A DNA stretch of 6,140 nt, taken from positions 1 to 6,140 of the forward strand of contig JAILHZ010000164.1 of the NCBI GenBank assembly GCA_024695545.1, written 5' to 3'. This stretch comes from Clostridiales bacterium (lineage in GTDB: Bacteria; Bacillota_A; Clostridia; Saccharofermentanales; Saccharofermentanaceae). Position 1 is the first letter of the stretch. Each line of letters starts with the position of its first letter. The position numbers and the translations under genes were made by a program. This document shows, one piece after another, positions 5,115 to 6,140 of the stretch. The notes under the pieces are model-generated. The model ran no database searches and was not told the DNA's origin. It was given only the letters and a program-made list of their open reading frames with translations.

Positions 5115-6140
5115 ATGGCTATACTTCCCATGAAGCATATCGAGATCATCGCCATGCAGAAGGACGCGAAGAAGATCGTTGACCTCCTGCAGCGTCTGGG
5201 CACCGTCGATGTCACTGAGCGTGATGCCGATGACGAGACCGATCAGCTCAGCCTGTTCCCTACCCGCACGAGTCTCAACCAGCTCGAGAAGACATCGAAC
5301 TCGATCAGTCACGCCATCGCTCTTGTGGAAGAATTCTCTACAGTAAAGAAACCGTTCCTTTCCGGATTTGCCGGACGTGAGGAATTGAGCGTCGAGGAAT
5401 TCAACGAGCGTGCTTCCAGAAATGACGAGACCATGAAGATCGTCTACGATATTGAAGCGCTTGACCGTAAGATCGCTTCCGAGACGACCATCCGCACACA
5501 TACACGTCACCAGCTCGACGCGATCCTCCCCTGGGAAAAACTCGATATTCCGATGCAGTATACAGGATCCCAGAAGACCGCCTGCATCACCGGACAGTTC
5601 TCCGAGAGTTATGACGAGAAGTCTTTCTATGAGGAGTTCTGCAACCAGTACCGTGCGATGAAGGAATCCGAAGCGGTGCTTAAGGGAATCTCCGCAGATG
5701 ATGAAGAACTGAAGATCCCGGATATCTATACCGAGATCGTTTATACCTCAGGTGATCAGACCTGTGCTACTTTTATAGTACATAAGAAAGATTATGAGGA
5801 TGTCATGGCGACACTCCGCCGTATGTCCTTTTCCGCACCTTCGGATCCGACAAAGCATCCGCCGGAGGTACGCATCGGAAGATTAAAGAAGCGCATCGAG
5901 GAAGCATCCGCAAATATCGAGGAGTCCCGTGAGAAGCTCAAGAGCTACTCCGACAAGCTCGACGACCTGTACTTCCTTTCTGATTATATGATCATGCGTC
6001 AGGATAAGTACGACATGCTCGGAAGACTTCTGTTCTCCGGCAAGACCTTCATCCTCGACGGTTTCGTCGCAGAAGAAGACTGCGCGCATGTTGAGGAAGT
6101 CCTGACTTCCAAATTCGAACTGGTCTTCGAAAGCCGCGAT
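5115..6140 (+). CDS. V-type ATPase subunit I, N-terminal 342 residues (runs off the window)
   Basis: The frame is open from ATG 5115 to the last base, giving 342 codons of a subunit that is usually about 640-660 residues long. Subunit I (a-subunit, NtpI) anchors the peripheral stalks and forms the proton or sodium half-channels beside the K ring. Seen here is its cytoplasmic half. The start MAILPMKHIEIIAM and LLQRLGTVDV (24-33) match the typical first strand and helix of the family. Helical segments at about 53-75 and 103-137 lead to LPW (138-140). An alpha/beta domain follows, then a return helix at about 256-287, and a typical closing segment with FILDGFVAEED (312-322), where many relatives have GWVP. 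The membrane half is outside the window. GGGAAGGA at 5097-5104, ten bases upstream within the previous gene, serves as ribosome binding site. The ion used (H+ or Na+) cannot be judged from this part. Confidence 0.93.
   Translation, partial: MAILPMKHIEIIAMQKDAKKIVDLLQRLGTVDVTERDADDETDQLSLFPTRTSLNQLEKTSNSISHAIALVEEFSTVKKPFLSGFAGREELSVEEFNERASRNDETMKIVYDIEALDRKIASETTIRTHTRHQLDAILPWEKLDIPMQYTGSQKTACITGQFSESYDEKSFYEEFCNQYRAMKESEAVLKGISADDEELKIPDIYTEIVYTSGDQTCATFIVHKKDYEDVMATLRRMSFSAPSDPTKHPPEVRIGRLKKRIEEASANIEESREKLKSYSDKLDDLYFLSDYMIMRQDKYDMLGRLLFSGKTFILDGFVAEEDCAHVEEVLTSKFELVFESRD

Noticed and set aside
4959..5510. Minus-strand open frame of 183 codons across the two V-ATPase genes
   Set aside because: It is a shadow of two well-recognised plus-strand genes, with no domain signal and no start signal of note.

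Overview
The window looks like chromosomal DNA of an anaerobic Gram-positive bacterium, most likely a member of the Clostridia (Lachnospiraceae or Oscillospiraceae type). The signs are strong GGAGG-type ribosome binding sites, balanced base composition in the genes with AT-rich spacers, an EcsA/BcrA-like ABC exporter pair, and a bacterial V-type ATPase operon that begins with the small G/H-like subunit followed by subunit I. The assignment rests on gene style and order alone. No mobile element, CRISPR array, RNA gene or riboswitch was found.

Left part, minus strand (read right to left): an ABC exporter ATPase (3695-4411) is followed after one base by its 12-helix permease (2077-3693). Next come a GC-rich hairpin (2037-2055), a 230-residue protein of unknown function with a degenerate NERD/PD-(D/E)XK-like core (1311-2003), a probable terminator (1261-1299), and an extended short-chain dehydrogenase/epimerase (127-1164) with its own terminator-like hairpin (47-77). 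The ATPase and permease form one translationally linked transport unit. The nuclease-like gene may be read from the same transcript through the hairpin. The dehydrogenase is probably a separate transcription unit.

Middle: a 380-base divergent spacer (4412-4791) separates the exporter operon from the V-ATPase operon. On the exporter side it carries three ATTCATT heptamers that overlap a weak candidate promoter. On the ATPase side it carries a longer inverted repeat and a candidate promoter.

Right part, plus strand: the V-type ATPase peripheral-stalk subunit G/H (4792-5109) and the first 342 codons of subunit I (5115 to the window end), five bases apart. The membrane half of subunit I and presumably the other V-ATPase subunits lie beyond the right edge.

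Most of the window is ordinary. The items most worth a second look are the nuclease-like protein whose expected catalytic glutamate is a leucine, and the repeat cluster upstream of the exporter. No clear new system is evident.
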